NCBI RefSeq assembly: GCF_963678975.1
Contig: NC_089280.1
Location: 19,211,863 to 19,275,862, forward strand
Reading direction: 5' to 3'
Origin: Dysidea avara
Taxonomy: Eukaryota > Porifera > Demospongiae > Dictyoceratida > Dysideidae
Length of the DNA: 64,000 nt
A program made the position numbers and the translations under genes. The first letter of the stretch is position 1, and each line of letters opens with the position of its first letter. This document shows positions 36,726 to 49,560 of this stretch, one piece after another. A model generated the notes under the pieces. The model saw only the letters and a list, made by a program, of their open reading frames with translations, ran no database searches and was not told where the DNA came from.

Positions 36726-37595
36726 ATATCACGCTGAAATTATCCTTCAGAAAAAAATGAATAACAAGCTGCCTACCCTCATTGGTTTAGGTTAACTTTT
36801 CTGATCTGAAGCATATTATAGTTAACAATAAGCCCAAACAAAGAGAGGACTTGTGCAGTAAGTAGGCAGGCAGATGTACTAGTGTGTGCCTGTGTGGAGT
36901 ATATATGTACACTCAGCTTGTGTATATAGCATACTCCATGCATGCAGGGGGGCTGGAGGCATGCTCCCTCAGGAATTTTAGTGAATAAAAAGTGAAGCAT
37001 ACTGATTTACTGTGGTTTGATCAGATACATACTGTATGCATTGTGTAGGCTTGCACCAAATATGTCAGCATAATTTAGGACAAATTTTAAGATTTTTAAT
37101 TAAAGTGTGCAATACATGCACCAAAAATAAGCAAACAATGGACACATTATTAACTGTCCACATATCACATTGAACAGATGTAATGTGTTTGTTGACATCA
37201 TTCAAGTGTTACAGAAATAAGATACTCTTAGTAACTATAATAGCATTCGCTTATTCTAAAACACTATATAGTGAGAACATGCTGATATACCTAATAAGAC
37301 AATCAGCTCTTTGTGATTTGGAAAGTGTTTTGAGCGCAATTGGCTCAAGCCTAGCATTTTGCTGTGCAAAAAGAGTCTATAGAATTTAAAGTCGTCCATG
37401 CAGGGATTATCTGATAGGTGCTAACCATAGAGTTTATAGTAGTAAAGAGCAATATTTTCAAGTTACTAGTTTAGCCATCTACACTGTATTATTGCAGCCA
37501 AATATATAATACCCATACAGTGTGTGTATGCTGATATGTATGAGGCTGCCTGTAGGTGTATGCATGCAACTATGTAATGAATTTTGTGTGTAGTA

Positions 37596-37804
37596 CCATA
37601 TAGCCTAAATATTTCGAGGGGCAAATATTTCGAGGTTGTGAGCAATGTTGCTAAAAATAAAATTTTTGAGGATTTTCAAACACTTCCACAATGTATTAGA
37701 CTATATGAAGGTCTAAATATTTCTAGGCTAAAATTTTCACTGATAACCCCCAAAACCGTGAAATCAGCAAAAATTTTCCTCCTCGAAATATTTTGGCTAT
37801 ACGG
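37596..37804. mobile_element. TA-flanked MITE present only in unit B
   Basis: Ends CCATATAGCCTAAATATTTCG and CGAAATATTTTGGCTATACGG are inverted repeats, flanked by TA on both sides. Unit A shows the empty site at about 27526-27531 (GTGTAGTATAGTG) where unit B has GTGTAG-TA-element-TA-TAGTG. The 209-bp element has no coding capacity. The TA duplication suggests mobilisation by a Tc1/mariner- or pogo-type transposase. Confidence 0.85.
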
Positions 37805-38109
37805 TATAGTGTGTGTGTGGCTGTCTGTGTGCATATGACAATGTACAGTACTCTATACACTATACAATGCCATGTGTGTGGATATTTGTACAGCTGATGA
37901 TGTTCCAGTATTTCACTGTACATGGGTAGATTATGTGGTTGTTGTTTTACCGTACAGTAGTTAAGAATCAAACCAATGAAATTCAATCAATTTTTGTTTG
38001 CAAATAAAGTACAGAAACAAAATAGCCTAGTGTGTGTGCATGTAATGATAACAAAAACAAAATAATCTTTAAGCCTAGTGCATGGTTATCAGTCTATCAC
38101 TGGTAAAGT

Positions 38110-38851
38110 TCATAAGCTCTCATGAATATCCACTTTGATATAGTTGATGGTGTATTGCTCGTTGGTATTCTCCCTGTATACTTCAAGCCACAGACCTTGA
38201 CAAGGTGAGATAGAGCTGGTGTACCCAATTGGAGAAATCAAACCACTATCAATAGCAGTGAAGCATGATCCCCAACGTCGACTTGGCTTAATACTTATGA
38301 CAAATTCCTCTGGTAGAATGGTTGAAGTGTGAGTAACACCAGAAAATGTGCGGCTTGATGTGAAGGTGTCTCCCATTGTTGCCTGTATTCCACGACAACG
38401 ATCTCGAACTCCTTCCTCTCTCATTTCAAATCCTATTCCTCTACGTCCATCAGATAGAAAGAACTTTGGGTCACTGTCTCGATTCCTCACTCCACTTTCT
38501 AATCCTATAGTAATGACTGCCACAACATCAGCACTACTTTGCAGGATATTGGCTGGTACAAGTGGTAACTTGAAAAGGCGACCATTCGTTGTACCAGCAG
38601 TAGTGTAACGGAGTTCTGTTTTTGTAACTGAATCAGGAGTGACAGTGAAATCTGCTTCGGCACGTATATCATTTGGAGTGTACAGCCTGAAGAAGGGTAT
38701 GTATGAAATCTTTGTTTCACTAGTCCTTATCAGCTGAAAGGAAGAGTATATATTTATCTACATAACTCTATGCATCAGGTTGGCTCCTTACCTCAGACTG
38801 AGCTTGAAGGAAAGAGCACACTATTAGCATGGTCACTATCATCATCTTCAT
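38110..38851 (-). CDS. Secreted protein of unknown family, copy B1
   Basis: Exon structure is identical to A1: 38851-38792 (signal peptide, 20 codons) and 38733-38110 (207 codons plus stop), same intron length and phase. By reading, only two residues differ in the 227-residue product: Thr58 in A1 is Lys here, and Arg171 is Ser. Such near-identity, while the flanks carry many changes and indels, indicates either recent gene conversion or strong selection on the protein. Promoter sequence including TATAAAAG is also kept. No function is assigned; a secreted beta-rich role is inferred. Confidence 0.85.
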
Positions 38852-38906
38852 TGTTTCTCTTGAATCACTAAGAAATGCTGTGTGAGTCTACTAGATGTAA
38901 CTCTGT

Positions 38907-38914
38907 CTTTTATA
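38907..38914 (-). promoter_or_regulatory. TATA box of copy B1
   Basis: TATAAAAG at the same distance from the ATG as in copy A1, in an otherwise largely unchanged upstream segment. Confidence 0.6.
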
Positions 38915-39240
38915 CTCCACATTGTGTTGTAAACAGGATGATGAACATCCTGAATCTTCATACCCAAGCTCATGGGTGGTTTCAGACGCTTCAGTAACTG
39001 GTTTCCAACTCCCCTGAATGCAACTTTTATCACGTGAAGCATACTAATAGCAAACCTCTACATACTGTAGAAAAATTACAGTGATATTGTAAGCTAAATA
39101 CAAATATAAAGTGTAAGAGGAACTGCAAAATAATATCTATATGGAGTGTATTTCAGAAAGGTCTGGGGGTGGACCCTAAAGACATTGTAAGATTAGATCA
39201 CAGCTCATTATATGTTCAGTAGAGACATGGAAGATCATAC

Positions 39241-39487
39241 TGTGACCAAATTTGTGAAAGGGGGTCTTCCACACACATCCAATTTATTAACTTTGATGAT
39301 TCATAACTTCAGGTTGGAAAATGCTAACAACATGAAATTTAGTCAGCAGTGAGCAAAAATATAGTTTAAAATGGTGGAGAAATTTTAAGCTTGTATACAT
39401 GACTGTTTACTGAAATTTAAGTTACGGTCCTTCAAGTTCATAAAATTGGATACATGTGGAAGACACCTTTTCACAAATTCGGTCACC
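39241..39487. mobile_element. MITE with TGTGACC ends, unit B copy
   Basis: Counterpart of 28955-29206. The right end (TTTTCACAAATTCGGTCACC) is better preserved than in unit A, so the two together help reconstruct the boundaries. Confidence 0.7.
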
Positions 39488-42400
39488 TATAGTACTAGCT
39501 AGCTATATAATGCAGCTATTCCCACAATCTATAAGAAAAGCCAAATCCCTATACAATTTAGCATGTACATATTGGTGAATGAAGATGAATTCCAAAACGA
39601 TTTTGCAAATAAAAGTGAAGATGTCCACATGTGATCAACAAGCAATCTACTGTAGATCAGTGGAAGTATGTCAACCTCATCCTTATCTTCTCACAGTTAG
39701 GATGAAGAAATACTTCATCATGAATAAAGCATTGAGTTTGCTGCTATTTTTAGTGAGTTTCCTGCAAATACTGCCAGTTGTACCAACCAATTTTTGCAGA
39801 TTCAAATGACTTCAATTGCTTGAATGTAGTGAATATTGTAATAGTATACCATAATGGCAACCAAATGTTCTGGTAATTATTGCTCTACTAGAGTAGTGGG
39901 ATGCATGATTCAAAAGACAGTTGTTTTACATAACCTCAGAAATACCCTTAGATCTGCCCTAGAGCTAGGAATAACAAACAATGAAACCAATCAAAAGTCT
40001 TAAAAATTATTGGGACGTGTGATCATGATTTAGTTGTGGGTTAACAATTTCTCCATTACAGAAACTAATTCTTTGTATGAGGACTAATCATGACATTTTG
40101 TTCCATGTTGTTTGACACTGAATTATGTATCAGTTGCTTCGATGGACTACATCAAACCCTTACCCTTAGACAGTATAGCTAACAGTTAGTTGGTAACTGT
40201 ACAAGTTGTCAAGTCATGCCACCTCCCAAGCCAAATGTGTCCTTTGCAATATATGGTATATGAGAAAATCATATTATCAATGAGAGCGGAACTTTTAGTT
40301 ACAAATCCTTAAAATACTGCTTTGACAAAGGCTAATAATGAAAACACTGCACTCAAGGGGTACTGCATAAGAAGCTATAGTACTATTAGCTAAAGTTACC
40401 GGTAAAAATTATCTAATCAGAAACAGCCAACCTGAGGGTGGTAATGACAATGTAATACTTGACAATTAAATGAACATGTGTGATGATATCATCCGGAGTA
40501 TCTGAGTGCTGGGAATATGAAAAAATGACAACACTTGCATGGAGTAATAATATAATTAATTGACATGTTACATGGAGTTTAACTAGTTAAACTAGGTTAA
40601 TGTTGCAGTCAAGCATGCATGAGTGTATTATGATAGTGACTAACCCGAAGCTCCGCCAGACTAGGGGGAAGATTAGGCAGGCACACACATGAGAAGGGTT
40701 GGCAATAATTGGAGAATAACATTGCGCATGCATTACAAGAAAAAGGAGCTTGGAGAGGTGTTAGAATGCATGGTGCTACATGGCATAATAAGAATAACCC
40801 TACAAACATGTCACATATACTGTACTCGTAGCATGAAATAAATGCCATTTTACTGTATTGAGTTCGTCAATTATAAGGATTATTTTATTCATTCAAGTTA
40901 AAATCAACATGGACCAAATTGCATACATGCATATGTATAGTATGGATTATTCTAGTACAAACTTTTCAGCTGTATATTTACCCAATATACACTATAATAT
41001 ACGTACTGTATTGCTGTTGAACATAACAAATTAACTCACCAGTTACCAGATGCTATAGTACACTGTACTGTGGAATGGATACCTTAGAACTAGCTATGGC
41101 ATGCCTTGATTGTGTCCTGAATTTGAAGTCAGTTTATGTACCAAGAGATACTTTGAAACTACACATAAGTGTCAACACGATCCATTGTTTGCATGATTCT
41201 TATTACACATAGCTGTTAATAACAGTTTGTAAATAGTCTTGTGCATTAGCACCTGTATGGGTATGTCCCTGCAATGAAGTTTGTATATTACAAAGGAACA
41301 AGCCACAAATGCAGTTATTAAAGCTAATAAACTGATCTAGCATTAGATGTGCACAGCTAATTACATGCTAAGCTATACTACATTAAAATACTTCTCATAT
41401 ATACATTATAATATAAAACATGCCACAATCATCTTCAGTTTACATGCTAATGTGTTCTTACATAACCATATATACAGCCTGTACATGATGACTGTGCCAA
41501 ATGGTGAAACTCATCTCGTCCAGGCAGTTTGGATTGACTATCAAGCACATACATATGTAATAAATACTATAATGTTATATATATATGCAATACACAAACC
41601 GTATCATTGCTTTTAGCCCTATATACATACTGTAGTATGAATCTATTTTAGAGGGGAGGTAGAGCAGTCAGTATAGTACACTAGTGTACTCTCTCAACTG
41701 CAATGCTACTATCTCTGGTAACCAAATGACTTATATGGTTAAATAAATCATTGAATACATAAGTAACATAATCTTCAACACTTTAACTCCTTCCTTTTTG
41801 CTTACAAACTCAACAAACCATTTAATACACTTGCCTGTCTAACCTGTGTGGAGTAGGTTCCCATTACAAAATGTTTTAAAGAAAAAATGTAAACTGTATA
41901 TATCTCACAAGAAACCTGCAAGTATAGGCCACAAGCCTGCATAAATGGTAGAGAGTGTGAACTTGATTATTGAATGCAGACAAGTCCAAGTGGCATCTTG
42001 AGACCCAAACAGCTTGAAATCACATACATGTGCATATGATATATATGCAAGCACAAATATGCATATCTGTATACGTGGATGACCATTAAACATATATGGA
42101 CTTTGCTGCTGATGTGTAATTCCAAAATTCTATTCACTGTAGTCATTCTCTATAATGTGTATTGTAGTGATTTGCAATGCTCTATACAAATTTTTAGACA
42201 TGTATATATGAAAGTGGCAGGATCCACAACACTGAGTCTTCATTGTGTTTCTTGCTTTGATGAATATATGCATATCATGTGTACACATTGTAATGAGTTT
42301 CAGTTTCACAGCATAAAAAACAGCAACAAAAAAAACAGGGGAACATTTACTCATCTAGCAATGCATTTTAATGATTTTGTACTGTTTACACAAGTTTCAA

Positions 42401-43342
42401 TTTATCTGGTCTTTGTATCTAGGTGTTTTTCTGTTGCTGCTCCATTTAAAGTAGCTACATAGCTATGTAGGTGGTTTTTAGGGTGAACAGGGTTTCCATC
42501 ATTCTAAAGTACTAGTGTTTCTCTGTATAAGCTTTAATAATTAATTAATTTAAACTAGCAGGATCAACAGAAATTACCGGAATATCCTTCATGTTAGGGT
42601 TTGTATGTTGTAAGTGTGTGAAAACCTACTAAGGAATGAAAAGACTTGTCAGATTCACTGCAACATTTTGCTACTACAGCTACAATGAATGCATAGCTAA
42701 CTGCATAGACTTCTTTCCTGTAATATGTACTATAACACGTACATGATTGTCACTAAGGCACAAATAAGCACTAAAGCTAGAGAGAAAACTTTTACTTTTA
42801 TACCCTAGCCTATAGGTGTTCAGCCAGGACATATTGTTGAATGTTTGAACAAGGAACAGCTTAACAGTCTGTGGCTGATACTGTACATGTCTTTCTATTA
42901 ATAAATAATTTTTATTACCAAGCAATTTATGTACCAGTGATATTACCATTATTATGCACATCAAGAATAGTAAAACATAAATTTGGCTTTGCCTTTAGTA
43001 GTAAAATTATACATCATCAAGGGCCAACCACCGGTGGATTTTAAATGCCCAAGGTAAAACCACCTATTAAACATTTCAAAAGTATGTACAATGATCCAAA
43101 AGAGTAATTTCTAACTAATTACAGAAGTGTATCGGATAGTTTAAAATGTTTCGGGTGCTTACACTTCAATAATGAAGGGTATGTCAAGGATTCTTTAAGG
43201 TATTTTCCAGATTTCAGGGGTGTAGTGAGTCACATGTGTAGATGTAGAAGTCCGGGGTCCCAGCCCCCAGCTGCTGTCAAATTTTGAGCTTTAAAATCTA
43301 CACATTTTCATGGATTTTATAACTATTTAAAAAAATAATATG
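39488..43342. other. Non-coding part of unit B
   Basis: Parallels 29.2-32.5 kb of unit A with scattered substitutions and indels in every frame. A local stretch near 40593-40770 has no unit A counterpart and no recognised content. Confidence 0.5.
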
Positions 43343-44046
43343 TTTGATTGTACTACTATTAGTTAGCTCTTTGCTTCAAGCTCATGCAGTCAGAGGTAAG
43401 ACTGACATCATCATTCTAATATATATATACTCATGTAGGTTATTTACACAAAATCATTTTTCCAGCTGATCAGGACCGGTCAAACAAAGACATCATACAT
43501 ACCCTTCTTCAGGCTGTATACTCCAAATGATATACATGCTGGAGCAGAATTTAACTGTCACTTCTGATTCAATTACAACAACCGCACTGACCTACACTAC
43601 TGCTGGTACAAATGGTCATCTTTTCAAGTTACTACTTGTACCAGCCAATGTGTCAGAGAATAATGCTGACATTGTGGCAGTCATCACTATAGAATTAGAG
43701 AATACAGTGAGAAATGTAGACAGTGACCAAAATTCTTTCTATCCGATGGAGAGGATGGAATAGGATTTGAAATGAGAGAGCAAGGAGTTCGAGATTGTTG
43801 CCAAGGAATACACGTAACAATGGGAGGTATGTTTACATCAAGCAGAACAATTCCTGGTGTTACCCACACTTCGACCATTCTACCAGAAGAATTTAATTTG
43901 TCATAAATATTAAGCCACATCGATGTTGGGGATCATGCTACACTGCTATTAATAGTGGCTTGATTTCTCCAATTGAAGTACACAGGGAGGGTGGCAGTGA
44001 ATGATACACCATCAACTATATCAAGGTGGATCTTCATAAGAACTGA
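43343..44046 (+). pseudogene. Decayed secreted-protein gene, copy B2
   Basis: A remnant of the signal-peptide exon (IVLLLVSSLLQAHA, about 43346-43398) is followed by GTAAGA, an intron of about 67 nt, a TTCCAG acceptor and a second exon from 43466 that reads LIRTGQTKTSYIPFF before losing frame. Later blocks ADIVAVITIELE, RDCCQGIHVTMGG and YIKVDLHKN are visible in shifted frames. It keeps the exon 1 and intron that A2 has lost, so it represents the older state of this pair. Confidence 0.85.
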
Positions 44047-45388
44047 TAAACTTTTAGAGAAGTACTAGTTTTGATAACCATGGACTAGGATCAATGAGTT
44101 TTTTTGTCATTATTCTATACATACACCAAGGTAGGCTATATTTTTTGTTTGCTGTAAGACACAATTGCAATACATTTCAGTAATATAATAATGATCAATA
44201 AAATTACTTTACTTAATGAGATTACAATATAAAACAATAAAAAGAATCAAATTGTTGAAACTATAGTGATACTGTATATAGAAAGACCAGTTCTATTTCT
44301 CCTCACTATGGTAAGCAATGATGATGGCACAAAGGACTGCAAAGACGAGTTTCATTCAAATACATGATAGCAATTCTGCATATTGATCAACTCCAAGGCA
44401 GCTTGTCAGTCAGATGCTATAAACATCTCAATGACGAGGCCTCACATCCAAGCATATCATCATAAAAAACAACAAGTACAGGAAAGGTCACAATATTGAG
44501 AAAAGCTTGCATGCAAAATCCATGCATGTGTATTGTGTTTCCAATAAACTTAACACTTTAAGTGGCCTTGAGGCTTGTATGAGACATTTGAGTTACATAC
44601 TGACATTGTCCTTCACTTACTGTACTAGAGTTTATAGAATAAGGCTACATATGTAGCATGTATCAAGATGTTCTCATAATGTTACTATGGCAATATTTAT
44701 AAACATGGATTATTGTGCTCTTCCCCAAGTGACACCAGAACCTGCTGTCAAGCAAAACTGCACGCCCATTGTGTCAGGAACCATAACTATTATCTTAATT
44801 TGTAAAGTGGCATGTTACATTTCAGCATGAACAAAGCTGCTGCATCATCACACTATAGTGATGCTATACTATACTGCTTACACAATTCTGGTATATCCTG
44901 TCTTTGTATCTATTTAGTCTTAATATTAATATTGGTGGGTACTTTCTGTTACCACTCAAGTGTGCAGGTACACTGTATAGGCTATTAGGTTACCATGTTT
45001 CCATCATTCCATAGTCTTCCTCTATAAGGTAGCTATAAACTAATAATTTACAATAGAAGCATAAACAGAGGCTGTCCTTGGCTTCAAGTTTAAGGTTTAT
45101 ATGTTTATGAAAATGTAATAAGGAAGGTATTTTCATGCTAAGGTCCCTTTCTATTTTCCATAGCTCATATAGCAAACTTTAGACAGACACTAATGCACCA
45201 CTAGTTAAGCAAGGAAACTTTATATTGCTAGCTGCTAATTAAGTATTCCAGCTTTTTTTGCTATCAAAATTAATTATGTGGCTGCACATTCATCAAAGAT
45301 AGGAAAACATTTTGGCATCATCTTTATATTAGTGCAATGAATCTGGAACAACATTTGTGGACAGGTGTAGAAATTCCACTGATTATAA
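44047..45388. other. Non-coding part of unit B
   Basis: Counterpart of 33.05-34.77 kb without the tRNA-like insert. Nothing recognised beyond the alignment. Confidence 0.5.
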
Positions 45389-45389
45389 T

Positions 45390-45711
45390 ATCTAATCCAA
45401 AACAGCCAAGCTGTAAAAAAAGTGTGCGGCCCTCAGAAAGGCTATGGTGAAAAAAGATGTGAAATCCAAGGTGGCGGCCAAGAAATGGCTGTGATGGTAG
45501 GTTAGTGGTAAAAATTTTAATAATGACAATTCAGGTGAATTTTTGTGCCGCTTCACAAAAATTCACCTGAATTGTCGTTATTAAAATTTTTACCACTAAC
45601 CTACCATCACAGCCATTTCTTGGCCGCCACCTTGGATTTCACATCTTTTTTCACCATAGCCTTTCTGAGGGCCGCACACTTTTTTTACAGCTTGGCTGTT
45701 TTGGATTAGAT
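45390..45711. mobile_element. Nearly perfect 322-bp palindrome
   Basis: Two arms of about 155 bp (starting ATCTAATCCAAAACAGCCAA and ending TTGGCTGTTTTGGATTAGAT) pair almost base for base around a centre near 45551. The high arm identity implies recent formation or ongoing correction. It forms the left terminus of the 5-kb insertion specific to unit B. A diverged copy is at 25735-26023. Confidence 0.9.
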
Positions 45712-45876
45712 TTCATTTCTTTTTGTATTTGTATACCCCAAAGCCGGCCTATGGCCAGCTTTGGGACTTTTTTAACCTATGTTTTTTTCTTTACTACAGG
45801 AAGAAGAAAAGATGAAGTAGATGTACTTTAAATATTTTATCAGTAAATGTACAAATTATATATACTGTATAATACA

Positions 45877-46106
45877 TATGTGACCGGATTTGCGAAAAGG
45901 GGTCCAATTTGCCAACTTTGACAATTGATAACTTCAGATTGGAAAGAGCTATTGCCTTGATATTTGGGCAGTGGTGAGCACCACTATAGCTGAATACATG
46001 GTGAAATGTTCAGGTTAATATGTTACTTGAACACTGAGTTATGGTCTCCAACATTTACGGAATTGGATGTGTGTGGAAGACCCCTTTTCGCAAATCCGGT
46101 CACATA
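45877..46106. mobile_element. MITE with intact TGTGACCGGATTTGCG ends
   Basis: TATGTGACCGGATTTGCGAA is mirrored exactly by TTCGCAAATCCGGTCACATA, and the arms extend through GGGGTC/GACCCC. TA at both edges is a probable target duplication. It belongs to the same family as 28955-29206 and 39241-39487 and looks younger. Confidence 0.85.
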
Positions 46107-46124
46107 TATTGATTACAGAAATCT

Positions 46125-49100
46125 CCATGGTGGTTTCTTTGTAACTGAACACTCTACAAGGTGACTTCTTCTAATTGCTCTCTCTACAGGGTGAATTGTT
46201 TGTAGCTGAACGATCTACAAGGTAACTTCTTCTAGCTGATCTCTCTACAGGGTGATGTGTTTGTAGCTGAATTTTGTATAGGTGATTTGTTTGCAGCTGA
46301 GCTCTTTACAGAATGGTTTCTTTGTAGCTGAACTCTCTAAAAGGTAACTTCTTCTAACTGATCTTTCTACAGGGCAATTTGTTTCTGGCAGAATTTTCTA
46401 CAGGGTGATTTCTTTGCAGCTGAACTCTCTACATGGTGGTGTCTTTGTAGCTGAACTCTCTACAAGGTAATTTCTTCTAGCTGATCTCTCTACAGGGAGA
46501 TTTGTTTGTAGCTGAACTATCTACAAGGTAACTTCTTATAGCTGATCTCTACAGGGTGATTTGTTCGTAGTTGAATTCTGTACAGGTGATTTGTTTGCAG
46601 CTGAGCTCTTTACAAAATGGTTTCTTTGTAGCTGAACTTTCTCCAAGGTAACTTCTTCTAACTGATCTTTCTACAGGGTGATTTGTTTGTAGCTGAACTA
46701 TCTACAAGGTAATTTCTTCTAGCTGATCTCTCTACAGGGCGATTTGTTTGTAGCTGAATTCTGTACAAGTGATTTGTTTGCAGCTGAGCTCTTTACAGAA
46801 TAGTTTCTTTGTAGCTGAACTCTCTACAGGGTGATTTGTTTGTAGCTGAAATCCCTACAAGGTAACTTCTTCTAGCTGATCTCTCTACAGGGTGATTTGT
46901 TTGTAGCTGAACTCTCTACAGGTGATTTGTTTGTAGCTGAACTCTACAAGGCGATACTTCTAGGTGATCTCTCTACAGGATTCCTTGTTTCTAACTGAAC
47001 TCTCAACAGGGTGATCTGTTCATAGCTGAACTTTCTACTGGGTGATTTGTTTGCAGCTGAACTCTCTAAATGGTGGTTTCTTTGTAGCTGAACTCTCTAC
47101 AATGTGACTTCTTCTAGCTGAACTCTCTACAAGGTGACTTGTTTCTAGCTGATCTCTCTACAGGGTGACTTGTTTCTAGCTGAACTCTCTACAGGTGATT
47201 TGTTTGTAGCTGAACTCTCTACATGGTGGTTTCGTTGTAGCTGAACTCTCTACAAGGTAACTTCTTCTAGCTGATCTTTTTCACTGCATATTTGTTTGTA
47301 GCTGAGTTCTCTACAGGGTGATTTGTTTGCAGCTGAACTCTCTACATGGGAGTTTCATTGTAGCTGAACTCTCTACAATGTGACTTCTTCTAGCTGAACT
47401 CTCTACAGGGTGACTTGTTTCTAGCTGAACTCTCTACAGGTGATTTGTTTGCAGCTGAACTCTCTACATGGTGGTTTCTTTGTAGCTGAACTCTCTACAA
47501 GGTAACTTCTTCTAGCCGATCTTTCTACAAGGTGATTGAGTTTTTTGCAGCTGAACTCTTTACATGGTGGTTGCTTTGTAGCTGAACTCTCTAAAAGGTG
47601 ACTTCTTCTAGCTGAACTCTCTACAGGATGATTTGTTTGCAGCTGGATTCTCTACGTGGTAGTTTCTTTGTAGCTGAACTCTCTACAATGTGACTTCTTC
47701 TAGCTGAACTCTCTACAGGGTGACTTGTTTTTAGCTGATCTCTCTACAGGGTGACTTGTTTCTAGCTGAACTCTCTACAGGTGATTTGTTTGCAGCTGAA
47801 CTCTCTACATGGTGGTTTCTTTGTAGCTGAACTCTCTACAAGGTAACTTCTTCTAGCTGATCTTTCTACAGGGTGATTTGTTTGTAGCTGAATTCTCTAC
47901 AGGGTGATTTATTTGCAGCTTAACTCTCTACAAGGTGACTTCTTCTAGCTGAACTCTCTACAGAGTGATTGATTTTTTTTGCAGCTGAACTCTCTACATG
48001 GTGGTTTCTTTGTAACTTAACTCTCTACAGGGTGATTTGTTTGTAGCTGAACTCTCTACAGGGTGATCTGTTCATAGCTGAACTCCCTATAAGGTAACTT
48101 CTTCTAGCTAATCTTTCTACAGGGCGATTTGTTTGTAGCTGAGTTCTCTACAGGGTGATTTGTTTGCAGCTGAACTCTACATGGTAGCTTCTTTGTAGCT
48201 CTACAATGTTACTTCTTCTAGCTGAACTCTCTACAAGGTGACTTGTTTCTAGCTGATCTCTCTACAGGGTGACTTGTTTCTAGCTGAACTCTCTACAGGT
48301 GATTTGTTTGCAGCTGAACTCTCTACATGATTGTTTCTTTGTAGCTGAACTCTCTACAAGGTAATTTCTTCTAGCTGATCTCTCTACAGGCCGATTTGTT
48401 TGTAGCTGAACTCTCTACATGATGGTTTCTTTGTAGCTGAACTCTCTACAAGGTGATTTCTTCTATAGCTGATCTTTCTACAGGGTGATTTGTTTGTAGT
48501 TAAACTCTCTACACGATAGATTCTTTGTAGCTGAACTCTCTACAAGGTGATTTCTTCTATACCTGATCTTTCTACAGGGTGATTTGTTTGTACCTGAACT
48601 ATCTACATGATGGTTTCTTTGTAGCTGAACTCTCTACAAGGTAACTTCTTCTAGCTGATCTCTCTACAGGACAATTTGTTTATACCTGAACTCTCACATG
48701 ATTGTTTCTTTGAAGCTGAACTCTCTACGAGGTGATTTCTTCTAGCTGATCTTTCTACAGGGTGATTTGTTTGTAGCAGAACTCTCTACAAGGAAACTTC
48801 TTCTAGCTGATCTCTCTACAGGGAGATTTGTTTGTAGCTGAACTCTCTATACATGATTTGTTTGCGGCTGAATTCTCTACATGATGGTTTCTTTGTAGCT
48901 GAACTCTCTACAAGGTAACTTCTTCTAGCTGATCTCTTTACAGGGTGAATTGTTTGTAGCAGAACGATCTACAAGGTAACTTCTTCTTACTTATCTCTCT
49001 ACAGGGTGATTTGTTTGTAGCTGAACTTTCTACAAGGAAACCTCTTTTAACTGAGCTCTGTACAGGGTGAATTGTTTGTAGCTGAACTATCTACAAGGTA

Positions 49101-49560
49101 ACTTCTTCTAGCTGATCTCTCTACAGGATGATTTGTTTGTAGCTGAACTATCTACAAGGTAACTTCTTCTAGCTGATCTCTCTACAGGGTGATTTGTTTG
49201 TAGCTGAATTCTGTATAGGTGATTTGTTTGCAGCTGAGCTCTTTACAGAATGGTTTCTTTGTAGCTGAACTCTCTACAAGGTAACTTCTTCTAGCTGATG
49301 TATCTACAGGGTCACTAGTTTGTAGCTGAATTCTCTACATGGTGGTTTCTTTGTAACTGAAGTATCTACAAGGTGACATCTTCCAGCTGATCTTTCAACA
49401 GGGTGATTTGTTTGTATCTGAACTCTCTACAAGAAATCTTCTTCTAACTGATGTTTTAACAGGGTGAATTGTTTGTAGCTGAACTCTCTACAGGGTGATT
49501 TGTTTGTAGCTGATCTCTATACAGGTTACTTATTTCTAACTGATCTCTTGAATTCTGTTC
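46125..49560. repeat. 3.4-kb minisatellite, about 31-bp units
   Basis: Roughly 110 tandem units whose core is TAGCTGAACTCTCTACA followed by either GGGTGATTTGTTTG or AGGTAACTTCTTC. The two unit types often alternate, giving a dimer near 61 bp, and other variants (ATGGTGGTTTCTTTG, AGGTGACTTCTTC) are interspersed in local blocks, so a higher-order pattern is likely. No open frame runs through it. Short remnants occur at 26.24-26.35 and 36.54-36.63 kb. Confidence 0.93.

Noticed and set aside
42079-42462. 127-codon plus-strand frame in unit B
   Set aside because: Not open in the matching part of unit A and no domain; a chance frame in AT-rich DNA.
46125-49560. The tandem array as a CRISPR array
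   Set aside because: Units are contiguous without unique spacers, the period is about 31 bp, and the genome is animal.
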